Source of the DNA: Ceratopteris richardii
Taxonomy: Eukaryota > Streptophyta > Polypodiopsida > Polypodiales > Pteridaceae
Reading direction: 5' to 3'
Assembly: GCA_020310875.1 (NCBI GenBank)
Contig: CM035413.1
Location: 184,641,355-184,705,354, forward strand
Length of the DNA stretch: 64,000 nt
Shown here one piece after another: positions 24,627 to 43,321 of the stretch. Below the pieces are notes generated by a model. That model saw only the letters and a program-made list of their open reading frames with translations, was not told the origin of the DNA and did not search any database. Positions within the stretch are counted from its first letter, which is position 1. Each line of letters starts with the position of its first letter. Both the position numbers and the translations under genes were made by a program.

Positions 24627-27600
24627 GGATTCGCGGCCTGTGAGACACTCGAGGAGATACACCTTGCAGTTTGGAACTGCAATGGAGATCTATGGACACA
24701 CCCAGAGAGATTGGAAGAGGTGCGCAAAGGCAAAGACATCATTATGCTCACAGAGACACATGAGAGCCCGGACCGGGGCCTACCTCGTGTCCACGGTTTT
24801 CAGTGGGAGTCCACATACAGAGAGTGTACACGTCAGCACACCACCCGAGGATCAGGAGGAGTAGCCATACTCTTTAGAGATGGACTTCAGAGCAGGATAC
24901 AGATAGTCGCACGTGATTCACAGGCCAGATATCTTTGGATTCGACTCCAGCTCTCGCAGGAGAGGATCATCTTCATAGCATTATGCTACTTTGCTCCTTC
25001 TAGCTCGCGTTTCGCTATCATAGATCGAGAGGAGGACTCACCATACACTTGCTTGTCAGAAGAGATTACAGAGTACTCTGCATTAGGGGAAGTCTTCCTT
25101 ATGGGAGACTTCAATGCCAGGACAGGCAATGATCAGTGTGCCAGAAGACCCGGAGATACTACATACCATAGAGGATGAGTCTACAGCTCGAGCTTCAGCT
25201 GACGCTACACACACTCACTATGGCACTCACCTACTCAGACTAGGCTCTCGACATAATCTCGTTATCTATAACGGGATGACTCAGTGGCCTACCTCAGGAG
25301 GATTGACATGCATACCACACTCAGTCACAGATGGCGGGGGAAGTACAGTAGATTACGTCATGGTGTCCAGAGAGGCCATCCACCTACTTACCTCATTCAC
25401 CATCCCACCCATACCCATTGGGGCTGATCACACATACCTCGCACTCTCCCTGAAGGGAGACACCCCTACACGCATACCCGCAGCACGCATCCCACACACC
25501 ACCATCCACTTCACACACGAGCTAGCTCACATATATGCGGCTCGAGTCGAGCAGGGTCTTCTCTTACTTCATCCTGACACTCCACTATCCCTACTCACCT
25601 CTCAGATAGCATCAGTTCTTCATACATCAACCATCAGCTCCTTCCCACACACCATCCATTCTCGTCACACACCTCCTCCCGGGACTATGCCACAACATCG
25701 TTGGTATGATGAGGATTGCAGAGATCTTTACCGCCGACTACGAGCTCAGCGAGCATTGGGAGAGATCACAGAGAGAGAGGCCAAGGGACATATGAAGACT
25801 CTCACACGTCGAAAGAGGCGAGCCTTTGAGGAGGCACAGGAGCTTGAGCTATACCATCTCTTTATGAGTATGGACAGTGCTGCAGCATGGCGCAGCCTAC
25901 GAGAGCCACGCCCGACCACACCTATTGGAGACCCACACACATGGCATGATTATGCTCAGAGGTTATATGAGGTACCTAGGCAGCCTCCCATTCCCCAGCC
26001 ACTTGAGCCTCGCCCTACTAGTTCTTCTCTCTTCACAGCAAAGATGGTTGAGAGGGCCATACGACGACTTCGACATGGACGTTCGACAGACCACGCAGGA
26101 TTGCAGAGCGAGCATCTCATATATGCAGCCTCCACTATAGCCCCGTTGATTGCACATGTCTTCAACCGGGCTATAGGAGAGGGCTTCCCAGAGGAGTGGA
26201 CTAGGCACACCATTGTGCCTATCCACAAATCTGGCGACACCCTGGATCCAGGGAACTACAGGACCATCATGATTGGCCACACCATGGCCAAACTATACGG
26301 TGCCATACTTGAGGCAGAGCTCAGTTCATATGCAGAGACTGAGGGGCTACGAGCACGAGGCCAAGCAGGTTTTCGACGAGCTTTCTCTACTATTGATCAC
26401 ATCTTCATTCTGCGCTGCCTCATTGATGGGGCAAGGGTGCGCAAGAAGAGGCTATATTGCTGCTTTGTGGACTTCCGCAAAGCTTTTGATACAATGCCGC
26501 GAGAGAGGCTCTTCCAACGCCTCCAGAGCTTGGGAGTACCATCAGGGATGATTTGGGCCATCTATGCACTCTATGAGCATGTGACTGGGAGGGTACGGTG
26601 TCCAGGAGGTATGTCTGAGGCCATTGCTAGCACCATCGGTGTTAAGCAAGGCTGCCCACTCTCTCCCACTCTATTTGGTCTCTACATTGACGAGATTGAG
26701 GACTACATTCTCCGAGCTGGAGGAGAGGGTGCAGACCTCGCAGGTACACATGTCCACATTTTATTATATGCCGATGACATTGTCTTGATTTCAGAGTCAC
26801 CCGAGGGATTACAGCGCCACCTTGAGGCCCTGGATGAGTTTTGTACACGGAGGGGCTTGACAGTAAACCTTGGCAAGACCAAGGTCATGATCTTCCACAC
26901 CTCCCCCATGGTGAGGAATGGAGCAGGATTCAGAGCTGGTGGTGGACAGATTGAGGTGGTCACTTCCTATGTCTATCTCGGAGTCACATTCACGAGCTTG
27001 CCTGGCCCCTTCAGCATGAGACAGGCAGCCACCGATAGACTCACACGCGGATATGCAGCTTTAGCCATGTTAGAGCGGAGATGTCACCAAGCACACTTCC
27101 AGGAGCCCCGCACGAAGGGCTGGCTATTTGACACACTGGTCAGACCAGCTATGATGTATGCTGCGACGGTTTGGGCTCCAGGTCTCACAGTCACCCAGTG
27201 GAGTGCGATCGAGAGGCCACAGGTACGTATGATCTCGCGATTATTTCGTGGGAAACAGTCGGTGCCACATGACATCATCAGGGCAGAGCTAGCTGCACCA
27301 CCCATGGCAGTAGAGGCACTATTCCAGAGTATCGAGTATCTGCTTTATTCAGAGGATTAGGGACCTCCCTACAGATAGACTCACACACAGAGCTCTTGAG
27401 GCATCTATACAGATATCAGAGTTAGGATATGAGAGAGCTTGGTACACTCAGGTTAGAGTCTGGTTTGATAGTCATGGACTTGATATGGACAGATTGCCGC
27501 CTTTTCAGTATGACCCAGACTCACCTCACATCCACCTCTCTCGTCGTGAGAGGAATGTTGTGCTCAGACAGGATCTCTGGCAGCTCTACATTAGTCAGAC

Positions 27601-28339
27601 ATGGCACACACCACACATGGGATCGAGACTATCGCACTATCGAGACCAGTTCATAGACATACTAGCTGACGGTTTCATCCAGCGACCACGCTACATGGAT
27701 ACTCACATGCCTCATAGCTTGAGGGTAGCGATTGGCCAGCTGAGAGTCTCATCACACCGACTCGAGATTGAGACGGGCAGAGCCGCAGACATTCCCAGAG
27801 AGGAGCGGATATGCAGAGTATGCAGAGTAGAGATGGAGGATGAGGAGCACTTTGTATGCAGATGTAGCGCATATGATGGCATCAGAGGCAGATACGAGAC
27901 TCTGTTTGCAGGGCAGCCCACCCTCCGAGAGATCATGGACTCTAGAGACCAGCGACAGCTCGGGTGATTCTTACTAGAGATACAGAGTCACAGAGATTCC
28001 CTACTCCAGCCTACTGTAGCACTCCATACAGGAGGGAGACAGAGTCAGCTCACTGACTTCTTTATTCCACGACGTGCTGTAGCCCTCCCCCCCTCAGCCC
28101 TCATACCGAGCGGGGTGACTCTTCAGCAGGCTCAGATATCTCGAGCTAAGAGACGACCCCGTGATATAGGATATCGGGCCCCGAGACTTCACCGACACCA
28201 GATTGCGGAGATCCAGGCTTGTGACCATCACGCCATGGAGGAGAGACGATCCCAGATGATGGCCGATCCCGTTGCAGCCATCAGGGTGGCCCTCACTCCA
28301 CCTCCACCTATGTATCACATATTACATCCCACCCACTAG
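24627..28339 (+). pseudogene. ORF2 of copy L7, EN frameshifted
   Basis: Endonuclease through GDFNARTGNDQC is followed by an 11-nt deletion (about 25140) that shifts the frame. The long frame 25114-27360 carries the EN C-terminus and an apparently intact RT (FVDFRKAFDTM, GVKQGCPLSPTLFGLYIDE, LLYADDIVLIS). A 7-nt insertion near 27330 breaks it again (QSIEYLLYSED-stop), and an Arg codon is TGA near 27966. The zinc finger CRVCRVEMEDEEHFVCRC, QSQLTDFF and PPPPMYHILHPTH remain readable. Confidence 0.87.
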
Positions 28340-28613
28340 CACAGGATGGAGCTAGTTAGTCGTTTTAGATGCATTCTCATGGTTGTTGTACTACCCTTTT
28401 GCATATAGACTATCATAGATATCGCACTCCATACACCCCCCACCACTTTCATGGGTATCCCCACATGCACACTACGGAGATCTATATCAGCTTAACCAGT
28501 TTCTTTTCAGCACTTTTATCTTTTCTGATTGACAGAAGATACACCCATGTACATCGATTTGTCTCATAGGCCGAGTTCGGCCTCCTAATAGACGTAAAAA
28601 CACTTTCTTTCTT

Positions 28614-28792
<179 letters not shown>

Positions 28793-29656
28793 ATGGCTCC
28801 CAAGCTCGAGGGACAGTTGGCAACCTTAGAGCATGCCCTCCGAGAGTTGATAGGAAAACACAAGAAAGAAGGAGATTTTGCACTGAACGGGGTTACCCGT
28901 AGAGTTGTCGCCCTCGAAGCCAAGGTGGCAACCTTGGAGAAGGAAAACAAATCCCTTCAGGAAGAGCTTCTCGCTACCCGCAAACAGCACTCACGGGACT
29001 TGGAGGAGTTGCACACTGCGCTTACTGATATGAAAACGAAACTGGACAGCATGCACGCGGAGGGGGAGATCGCTCCACATCTAGAGGACATTCGGGTGAC
29101 TATCAAGAAGGAGTGTATGGAGGTGGTGCAGAACGAGCTTGAGACTAAGAAAGATGGATGGGTCGAGGTTGTCAAAAAGAACCTTCGACAGGAGGCAAAG
29201 AAGAACAACCACCATGAGGAGATCCACATAGTGCATACCACCATTGAGGAGGAGAGGATGCGACAGGGCCGCAGGCTGAATGTTCGCGTCTCCGGCCTCA
29301 CAGAGACAGACGGATCACCAGAGCAGGACGGGCGTCGCTTGTGCACATTACTTGGATACTGCGCGGATGAGCCTCTCCCTTTCACCAGAGTATGGAGAGC
29401 AAGACGGGACACCACACGGAGCAGAGCACTTATCCTTCAGTTCTCAGATGAGGCCAGGAGGAGAGACTTTCTCAGACGACGGGCGGTACTACGCACTACA
29501 CCGGGCACCCCCATCTATTTGGATGACGACCTCACACGGATGCATGTAGAGCACAGACGGGCATGCATGCCACGTGTCCTCCAGGCAAGACGAGAGGGAC
29601 ATCGTGCCCTCTACAGAGACGGTCGGATCATCATTGATGGACGGCCCATTGACTAG
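28793..29656 (+). CDS. ORF1 protein of CT-LINE B (L1-ORF1p-like RNA chaperone), intact
   Basis: 287 residues with no internal stop. Residues about 5-95 form a long coiled coil rich in Glu/Lys/Leu, followed by EGEIAPHLEDI. Residues about 110-150 are basic (GWVEVVKKNLRQEAKK), leading into the IVHTTIEEERMR helix. Residues about 160-225 form an RRM-like fold (RRLNVRVSGLTE, then RALILQFSDEARRRDFLRR). The C-terminal domain has DDDLTRMHVEHRRACMPRV and a terminal RRE...LYRDGRIIIDGRPID. This order matches trimeric L1 ORF1p-type proteins that bind element RNA; function here is inferred. The ATG is chosen because it is the first in frame and matches L2 and L17 (MAP start). Confidence 0.85.
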   Translation: MAPKLEGQLATLEHALRELIGKHKKEGDFALNGVTRRVVALEAKVATLEKENKSLQEELLATRKQHSRDLEELHTALTDMKTKLDSMHAEGEIAPHLEDIRVTIKKECMEVVQNELETKKDGWVEVVKKNLRQEAKKNNHHEEIHIVHTTIEEERMRQGRRLNVRVSGLTETDGSPEQDGRRLCTLLGYCADEPLPFTRVWRARRDTTRSRALILQFSDEARRRDFLRRRAVLRTTPGTPIYLDDDLTRMHVEHRRACMPRVLQARREGHRALYRDGRIIIDGRPID

Positions 29657-32600
29657 GGATTCGCGGCCTATGAGCCAGCACACCAGGAGGTGCACATTGC
29701 AGTCTGGAACTCCAATGGATCTTTATGGACACATCCAGGGCGCCTCGAGGAGGTGATGGAGGGAAGCGACATTATCTTCTTGACAGAGACACACGAGAGC
29801 CCGGGGAGGAGCCTACCGAGGATTGAGGGCTATATGTGGGAGTCAGCTCACCGCCGCCAGATGAGACAGCACACCACACGGGGATCAGGAGGAGTAGCCG
29901 TGCTCTATAGACAGTCGTTACAGCACAGGGTACAGGTGGTAGCCAGACACCCAGAGGCACGTTTCATGTGGATACGCTTGCAGCTATCAGAGGAGAGAGC
30001 AGCGTACCTCGCCGTATGCTATATTGCACCCATTGGTTCACGCTTCACACATTCCCCTGAGCAGCTATCAGGAGGGGAGGGACCAGACACCACATCGCCA
30101 TATGACTGCCTCAGTGACACGATTATGGAGTATACCGGGATGGGTGAAGTCTTCCTTGTAGGAGACTTCAATGCCCGCACTCAGAGCCACCAGTGTGATA
30201 TCTACGACTTTGACGACCCTGAGATGCTTCGTACCATAGAGGACAAGCCTACACTCAGAGCCTCAGCCGACCCCGCCACACCCACCTTATATGGCCGACA
30301 CTTACTCCAGATGGGAGAAGCACACCGTCTCGTTATATATAATGGGATGGAGAGCTGCTCCACCTCGCGCGGTCTCACCTGCATTCCACCACGACACCAC
30401 AGGGGGGCAGTGTGGTAGACTATGTTACCGGACCTCCGGAGGCGACACATCTGATCACCTCATTCACTATCCCACCCTTACCGATTGGAGCTGATCACGC
30501 ATATCTTGCCCTATCCATTCGCGGCTCACCATGCATACCCCACCCCGTCACCATACAGCCACGAACCCGTACCACCATTCACTTTAGACATGAGCTAGCA
30601 CATATCTATAGCTCCCATGTTCGAGAGCGCATCTACTTCCTTGATCCCTCTGCCTCCTTGGACACCCTCACCGCCCAATTCTCCTCGATCCTCCATACAT
30701 CCGCTACTCTCAGCTTCCCATACACCACCCACAGCACTGCACATCCGACACGGCTGGGGCATCCACCCCAGAATAGATGGTACGATGAGGAGTGTAGGCG
30801 ACTATACCGACATCTCAGAGCACAGAGTATCTTGGGATCCATCACAGAGAGGGAGGCACGACGACAGATGCGAGCCCTCACACGCCGGAAGCGGCGAGCT
30901 TTCGAGGAGCGACAGGAGGCAGAGTTGATCGACCTTCTCATGAGTAGGGATTGTGCCACCGCGTGGAGGGCACTACGTGAGCCACGTTCACCTACACCCA
31001 TAGCAGATCCTTCGACTTGGCACACCTACGCCCAGAGGTTATATGACGTCCAAGGACAGCCACCATTACCGACTCCTTCCACACCGCGTCCGGTGATATC
31101 CACCCTCTTCACAACAGGCATGGTACGACAGGCCATCCATAGGCTACAGCATGGCCGTTCTGCAGACCACACGGGGCTACAGGGAGAGCACTTTATATAC
31201 GCAGCAGATGTAGTTTCCCACTTGATCGCCCATCTCTTCAACCGTGCTTTGGTTGAGGGATTACCCGACTCATGGACTATGCATACCATTACGCCTATCC
31301 ATAAGTCCGGCGATATGATGGACCCAGGGAACTACAGGACTATTATGATAGGTCATATCCTGGCCAAGATCTATGGGGCAGTACTAGAGGCAGAGCTCAG
31401 TACACACACTGAGGGAGCAGGGATCAAAGCACCCGGCCAAGCAGGCTTCCGCCGCACTTTCTCCACCATCGACCACATCTTCGTGCTTCGTTGCTTGATT
31501 GAGAGCGCGAAGGCGAGGAAGCAGAGACTATACTGTTGCTTTGTGGATTTCCGCAAAGCCTTCGACATGGTCCCTCGAGAGAGACTACTACAGAGGCTCC
31601 AGGAGTTACAGCTTCCATCAGACATGCTATGGGCCATCCACGCTTTGTATGCACGAGTCACAGGCAGGGTACACTGCCCCGGCGGTCTATTAGACAGCCT
31701 TGTTAGCACCATTGGTGTGAAACAAGGTTGCCCTCTCTCACCCACTCTCTTCGGTCTCTACATCGACGAGGTCACGGAGTATATACAGCGAGCGGGAGGG
31801 CGACAAGGAGACCTCGGAGGTACGCAAGTACATATCCTATTATATGCTGATGACATTGTCCTGCTCTCAGAGTCACAGGAGGGGTTGCAGTCACATTTAC
31901 AGGCGCTCGATACCTTTTGCATGGAGAGAGGACTCAGAGTGAACCTTGGCAAGACCAAGGTCATGATCTTCCATACCTCCAGGACAGTACGCCCTCGCGC
32001 CTCTTTCACAGCAGCTGGAGGACAGATAGAGGTAGTGGACTCCTACGTCTACCTAGGTATCACCTTCTCGGGAAGCACAGGGGTATTCTCCATGGCACAG
32101 GCTCCGAGAGATAGATTGACGCGAGGTTATGCGGCACTTGCAGGATTGGAGAGACGCTGCTTTCAGACACATTTTCAGGATCCCCGGACTAAGGGGTGGC
32201 TCTTTGACACTCTAGTGACACCCGCATTGAGGTACGCAGCAGGAGTATGGCCACCAGGGATCACAGAGGCGATGTGGACGCAGATTGAGAGGCCCTAGAT
32301 CACCATGATATCACGCTTGCTGCGCAGAAAGCCCTCCGTTCCACATGACATTATACTAGCTGAGCTTGGCACACCACCGATGCTAGTGGAGGCCCCCTTC
32401 CAGTTGGTGACCTTTATTCTGAGAGTCAGAGAGCTCCCCACTAGCCGACTCACCAGGCTTGCATTTGAGAGCTCTAGACATTTGGCAGAGACAGGGCATG
32501 AGAGAGTATGGTATGCACAGACTTACCGATGGTTAGCAGACCATGGCATGAGCATTACGGATCTCCCCCCTTTTCAGTATGACCTCTCTTCCCCCCACAT

Positions 32601-33424
32601 TACCCTCTCTCGTTCGGAGAGGAATAGGATCATCCGTCAGGACCTACTACAGATACACGTCAGGGAGACATGGATAGCACCACGGGGGCCTCTTCCCACA
32701 GAGGCAACACTACAGAGAGCACTTCCTGACTGTGACAGCGGATGGTTTCATTCAGAGACCACGATACATGGATACATATATGGCACCATCTCAGAGAGTG
32801 GCCATTGGGAAGCTCAGAGTATCATCACACCAGCTTGAGATTGAGATTGGGAGAGCCACACATACCCCCAAGGATGAGCGATTATGCAGGATATGTAGAG
32901 AGGAGGTGGAGGACGAGGAGCACTACACATGTAGATGCCAAGCATATGAGGACATCAGAGACCGCTACCCACAGCTCTTCAGGGGGCCTAGAGAGATCAG
33001 GGCTTTATTGGGGACAGAGGACCAACGCCCTCTAGGTCGTTTCCTAGTAGAGCTCGAGCACCGTCGCGCATCACTCCTCCAGCAACATATGGAGATACAC
33101 CTGACCCCCCCCCCTCAGACTTATATTGTAGATTTTTTAAGACCCACATACACTCGAGGGCCCAGCTCGATGCGGGGTGTCACATTACACAGAGCAGAGG
33201 AGCTTAGACGACAGCGTCGACGACCGAGACCCCTTGTCCGGAGAGCTCGTCCACATCAGAGAGAGATTCAGGCGATTCACGCACGCCATGACATGGAGAT
33301 ACAGAGACGTCAGCAGCGCACCCCTATCGATTTGGACGCCCAGAGCATTTTGAGGATCGCCACGATGCCTTACCCACCGATGCATTATATCCTACACCCA
33401 CTCCAGGCATTAATGGGGTTGTGA
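29657..33424 (+). pseudogene. ORF2 of copy L8, several lesions
   Basis: In frame with ORF1 after UAG. The 3'-complementary segment has one change here (TATGAGCCA for TATGAGACA). The endonuclease is complete but shifted by a 1-nt loss near 30395 (CCACGACACC). The frame 30412-32298 holds the EN C-terminus and RT with FVDFRKAFDMV, GVKQGCPLSPTLFGLYIDE and YADD. TAG at 32296-32298 (Gln in other copies) and a 2-nt loss near 32700 follow. The rest (32732-33424) has the finger CRICREEVEDEEHYTCRC, PIP-like QTYIVDFL and YPPMHYILHP. Confidence 0.86.
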
Positions 33425-33659
33425 TACCATCGAGGCTCCCCTCCCTATGCATATCATATTTGTATCTCACCCATTGAGCATATAGAGTGCATACCCATAC
33501 CACCCCACACCCTTGATACCAGCTACTATCCCTCCTTTTATACCCGTTTGCAGTACTCACACGTTATTTTCGTTTTGGATCACAGTGGATTGGATCATAC
33601 TGATGTATATGTTTTGTCTCATAGGCCGATTTTGACCTCTAATAGACGTTAAAAAGTCT

Positions 33660-36622
<2,963 letters not shown>

Positions 36623-36891
36623 GATATATATATTCACTCCCATCATGGGCCCCCATGTATTAGGTGGTCATTATCTGCAGAGTCAGAGCCACATCTCCCC
36701 ATGCACCACTACATTATTACATTATCCCCACTACCTCTCCATCACTCGGTACACTATCCTCTGGTTGTTTCCAACCTTTTAGCCTACACAGTTTTGTGTA
36801 GCGCATACTATTCCGTTTTATTTCTACACAAAGGTTACTACAGTTGTACATCGTTTTGTCTCATAGGCCAAGTTTGGCCTTTCGAAGACGT

Positions 36892-37775
<884 letters not shown>

Positions 37776-40700
37776 GGATTCGCGGCCTGTGAGACACTCG
37801 AGGAGATACACCTTGCAGTTTGGAACTGCAATGGAGATCTATGGACACACCCAGAGAGATTGGAAGAGGTGCGCAAAGGCAAAGACATCATTATGCTCAC
37901 AGAGACACATGAGAGCCCGGACCGGGGCCTACCTCGTGTCCACGGTTTTCAGTGGGAGTCCACATACAGAGAGTGTACACGTCAGCACACCACCCGAGGA
38001 TCAGGAGGAGTAGCCATACTCTTTAGAGATGGACTTCAGAGCAGGATACAGATAGTCGCACGTGATTCACAGGCCAGATATCTTTGGATTCGACTCCAGC
38101 TCTCGCAGGAGAGGATCATCTTCATAGCATTATGCTACTTTGCTCCTTCTAGCTCGCGTTTTGCTATCATAGATCGAGAGGAGGACTCACCATACACTTG
38201 CTTGTCAGAAGAGATTACAGAGTACTCTGCATTAGGGGAAGTCTTCCTTATGGGAGACTTCAATGCCAGGACAGGCAATGATCAGTGTGCCAGAAGACCC
38301 GGAGATACTACATACCATAGAGGATGAGTCTACAGCTCGAGCTTCAGCTGACGCTACACACACTCACTATGGCACTCACCTACTCAGACTAGGCTCTCGA
38401 CATAATCTCGTTATCTATAACGGGATGACTCAGTGGCCTACCTCAGGAGGATTGACATGCATACCACACTCAGTCACAGATGGCGGGGGAAGTACAGTAG
38501 ATTACGTCATGGTGTCCAGAGAGGCCATCCACCTACTTACCTCATTCACCATCCCACCCATACACCCCTACACGCATACCCGCAGCACGCATCCCACACA
38601 CCACCATCCACTTCACACACGAGCTAGCTCACATATATGCGGCTCGAGTCGAGCAGGGTCTTCTCTTACTTCATCCTGACACTCCACTATCCCTACTCAC
38701 CTCTCAGATAGCATCAGTTCTTCATACATCAGCCATCAGCTCCTTCCCACACACCATCCATTCTCGTCACACACCTCCTCCCGGGACTATGCCACAACAT
38801 CGTTGGTATGATGAGGATTGCAGAGATCTTTACCGCCGACTACGAGCTCAGCGAGCATTGGGAGAGATCACAGAGAGAGAGGCCAAGGGACATATGAAGA
38901 CTCTCACACGTCGAAAGAGGCGAGCCTTTGAGGAGGCACAGGAGCTTGAGCTATACCATCTCTTTATGAGTATGGACAGTGCTGCAGCATGGCGCAGCCT
39001 ACGAGAGCCACGCCCGACCACACCTATTGGAGACCCACACACATGGCATGATTATGCTCAGAGGTTATATGAGGTACCTAGGCAGCCTCCCATTCCCCAG
39101 CCACTTGAGCCTCGCCCTACTAGTTCTTCTCTCTTCACAGCAAAGATGGTTGAGAGGGCCATACGACGACTTCGACATGGACGTTCGACAGACCACGCAG
39201 GATTGCAGAGCGAGCATCTCATATATGCAGCCTCCACTATAGCCCCGTTGATTGCACATGTCTTCAACCGGGCTATAGGAGAGGGCTTCCCAGAGGAGTG
39301 GACTAGGCACACCATTGTGCCTATCCACAAATCTGGCGACACCCTGGATCTAGGGAACTACAGGACCATCATGATTGGCCACACCATGGCCAAACTATAC
39401 GGTGCCATACTTGAGGCAGAGCTCAGTTCATATGCAGAGACTGAGGGGCTACGAGCACGAGGCCAAGCAGGTTTTCGACGAGCTTTCTCTACTATTGATC
39501 ACATCTTCATTCTGCGCTGCCTCATTGATGGGGCAAGGGTGCGCAAGAAGAGGCTATATTGCTGCTTTGTGGACTTCCGCAAAGCTTTTGATACAATGCC
39601 GCGAGAGAGGCTCTTCCAACGCCTCCAGAGCTTGGGAGTACCATCAGGGATGATTTGGGCCATCTATGCACTCTATGAGCAGGTGACTGGGAGGGTACGG
39701 TGTCCAGGAGGTATGTCTGAGGCCATTGCTAGCACCATCGGTGTTAAGCAAGGCTGCCCACTCTCTCCCACTCTATTTGGTCTCTACATTGACGAGATTG
39801 AGGACTACATTCTCCGAGCTGGAGGAGAGGGTGCAGACCTCGCAGGTACACATGTCCACATTTTATTATATGCCGATGACATTGTCTTGATTTCAGAGTC
39901 ACCCGAGGGATTACAGCGCCACCTTGAGGCCCTGGATGAGTTTTGTACACGGAGGGGCTTGACAGTAAACCTTGGCAAGACCAAGGTCATGATCTTCCAC
40001 ACCTCCCCCATGGTGAGGAATGGAGCAGGATTCAGAGCTGGTGGTGGACAGATTGAGGTGGTCACTTCCTATGTCTATCTCGGAGTCACATTCACGAGCT
40101 TGCCTGGCCCCTTCAACATGAGACAGGCAGCCACCGATAGACTCACACGCGGATATGCAGCTTTAGCCATGTTAGAGCGGAGATGTCACCAAGCACACTT
40201 CCAGGAGCCCCGCACGAAGGGCTGGCTATTTGACACACTGGTCAGACCAGCTATGATGTATGCTGCGACGGTTTGGGCCCCAGGTCTCACAGTCACCCAG
40301 TGGAGTGCGATCGAGAGGCCACAGGTACGTATGATCTCGCGATTATTTCGTGGGAAACAGTCGGTGCCACATGACATCATCAGGGCAGAGCTAGCTGCAC
40401 CACCCATGGTAGTAGAGGCACTATTCAAGACTATCTGCTTTATTCAGAGGATTAGGGACCTCCCTACAGATAGACTCACACACAGAGCTCTTGAGGCATC
40501 TATACAAATATCAGAGTTAGGATATGAGAGAGCTTGGTACACTCAGGTTAGAGTCTGGTTTGATAGTCATGGACTTGATATGGACAGATTGCCGCCTTTT
40601 CAGTATGACCCAGACTCACCTCACATCCACCTCTCTCGTCGTGAGAGGAATGTTGTGCTCAGACAGGATCTCTGGCAGCTCTACATTAGTCAGACATGGC

Positions 40701-41434
40701 ACACACCACACATGGGATCGAGACTATCGCACTGTCGAGACCAGTTCATAGACATACTAGCTGACGGTTTCATCCAGCGACCACGCTACATGGATACTCA
40801 CATGCCTCATAGCTTGAGGGTAGCGATTGGCCAGCTGAGAGTCTCATCACACCGACTCGAGATTGAGACGGGCAGAGCCGCAGACATTCCCAGAGAGGAG
40901 CGGATATGCAGAGTATGCAGAGTAGAGATGGAGGATGAGGAGCACTTTGTATGCAGATGTAGCGCATATGATGGCATCAGAGGCAAATACGAGACTCTGT
41001 TTGCAGGGCAGCCCACCCTCCGAGAGATCATGGACTCTAGAGACCAGCGACAGCTCGGGCGATTCTTACTAGAGATACAGAGTCACAGAGATTCCCTACT
41101 CCAGCCTACTGTAGCACTCCATACAGGAGGGAGACAGAGTCAGCTCACTGACTTCTTTATTCCACGACGTGCTGCAGCCCTCCCCCCCTCAGCCCACATA
41201 CCGAGCGGGGTGACTCTTCAGCAGGCTCAGATATCTCGAGCTAGGAGACGACCCCGTGATATAGGATATCGGGCCCTGAGACTTCACCGACACCAGATTG
41301 CGGAGATCCAGGATTGTGACCATCGCGCCATGGAGGAGAGACGATCCCAGATGATGGCCGATCCCGTTGCAGCCATCAGGGTGGCCCTGACTCCACCTCC
41401 ACCTATGTATCACATATTACATCCCACCCACTAG
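37776..41434 (+). pseudogene. ORF2 of copy L12; RT to C-terminus open (38789-41434)
   Basis: The endonuclease is broken twice: by the 11-nt deletion shared with L7 (about 38289) and by a private deletion of about 58 nt near 38563 (before the GADHTYL catalytic region). From 38789 an 881-residue frame is fully open: EN-RT linker, RT (FVDFRKAFDTM, GVKQGCPLSPTLFGLYIDE, LLYADDIVLIS), finger CRVCRVEMEDEEHFVCRC, QSQLTDFF and PPPPMYHILHPTH. The RT may be catalytically sound but has no start or endonuclease. Confidence 0.87.
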
Positions 41435-41713
41435 CACAGGATGGAGCTAGTTAGTCGTTTTAGATGCATTCTCATGGTTGTTGTACTACCCTTTTGCATA
41501 TAGACTATCATAGATATCGCACTCCATACACCCCCCACCACTTTCATGGGTATCCCCACATGCACACTACGGAGATCTATATCAGCTTAACCAGTTTCTT
41601 TTCAGCACTTTTATCTTTTCTGATTGACAGAAGATACACCCATGTACATCGATTTGTCTCATAGGCCGAGTTCGGCCTCCTAATAGACGTAAAAACACTT
41701 TCTTTCAAAAAAC

Positions 41714-41944
<231 letters not shown>

Positions 41945-42102
41945 CAAGGCATTATCTGGGGAGAGAGAGAGAGAGAGCCACTCTCCCCCGAGGCACCATT
42001 ATTTTATTCCCACTACCTCCTCATTACAGGTACCACTATCCTTTGCTGTTTTCCGTCTACACAGTTTTGTGTAGCGAGTATTTTTTTCCTTTCCATTGCT
42101 AC

Positions 42103-42375
42103 TGTGGCGTTTCCTTAATCACAATCTATCCCCAATCACAATCTTTCGATTACTCAGAAATAACCGTGGAGAGAAGAACGCAGAGATTGCACAAGGTAAA
42201 AGAAGATCTGATGCGGAAGAGTAGAACAAATATGACGCAGAGAAGGAAGAATTCTGATATTATAGATGTGAATCAATGGTTACAATAGCTTTGGACAATA
42301 GCTTCTTGACAAAGCCTCTACCTCCCGACCACCCCCGAGCTATCACAATCGCATTCTCACTCTCACTCTCAATCA

Positions 42376-42453
<78 letters not shown>

Positions 42454-43293
42454 CAAGGTAATTCTCAGATTTATGTGTGTCCTCCGTGTTGATGCGCAGG
42501 TCTTCTTATCTTTTTCCGTTTGATCGTAGTCGTGCCCTCTAAAGAAGTATGCGATCCACCAAATTTAGAAAAAGTCGAGTTTCTCCAAAACTTCCGCAAA
42601 AAGCCATGCGATCGTAGTATACTTCCTATTTTTTAGCATACCTGTCAAAAATAGGAGAAAAAAACCAAGAAGATATATCCAAAAAAATACATAATTAGAC
42701 ACGGTGACACGTGAGCATGAGAATCACGGATTCGAATAGAATTAGACAAGCCCTCTTTGTTTTTTAGTGTTGGAAAAAACGGCACTTTTCAAAGCCCTGT
42801 ATCTCAAAAACAATGAGGAATTAGGTTAAGCTTCTGAGAGACACTTTTATTCAATTTTTCGATCTGCACAATATTGATAGAGACGTCCGAGGTCCAAATC
42901 CACCTCCAAATGCCACTTTTGAGCCTTGCAAGGTTTAAAATTCTAGAGAGAGAGTAAAATCAAGGCATTTTCTTACAATGAACTAAACGTAGGACCCTGA
43001 ACGAGGTACTTAGAACATGATTCACAAAAATCTCACACAGGCACTTTTATTCTCTTATACTTGCTCTTCCTTTCCCTCATACAGAGTTTTCCTTAATTCT
43101 TTCATCTTCACCTTCAAAATCCCACTGGAAAACATGATGCAATTAAGGTCTAGAGAGAGAATATGAAACTTGTCAACCCAAAATTTTTCCTACATGCATA
43201 AAATGACCTAATTATTCGTTCTAAGCATTATCCCCACAATGAAATTGAGAAAGTTAAAAATGAATTATTTCACTAGAAAAGAGGCCTATTACA
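42103..43293 (-). repeat. chromovirus 3' LTR
   Basis: 1,191 bp, TGTAATAGG...GCCACA on the minus strand. It contains an expanded ACTCTC hexamer microsatellite (about 42351-42451) that is much shorter in the 5' LTR. Confidence 0.92.
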
Positions 43294-43321
43294 ATTCTTC
43301 CCCCCTTTAAGAACTCTGTCT

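Noticed and set aside
42260-42461. Ser/Glu or Leu/Ser repeat frames in the chromovirus LTR
   Set aside because: Translation of the ACTCTC microsatellite; the LTR position explains it.
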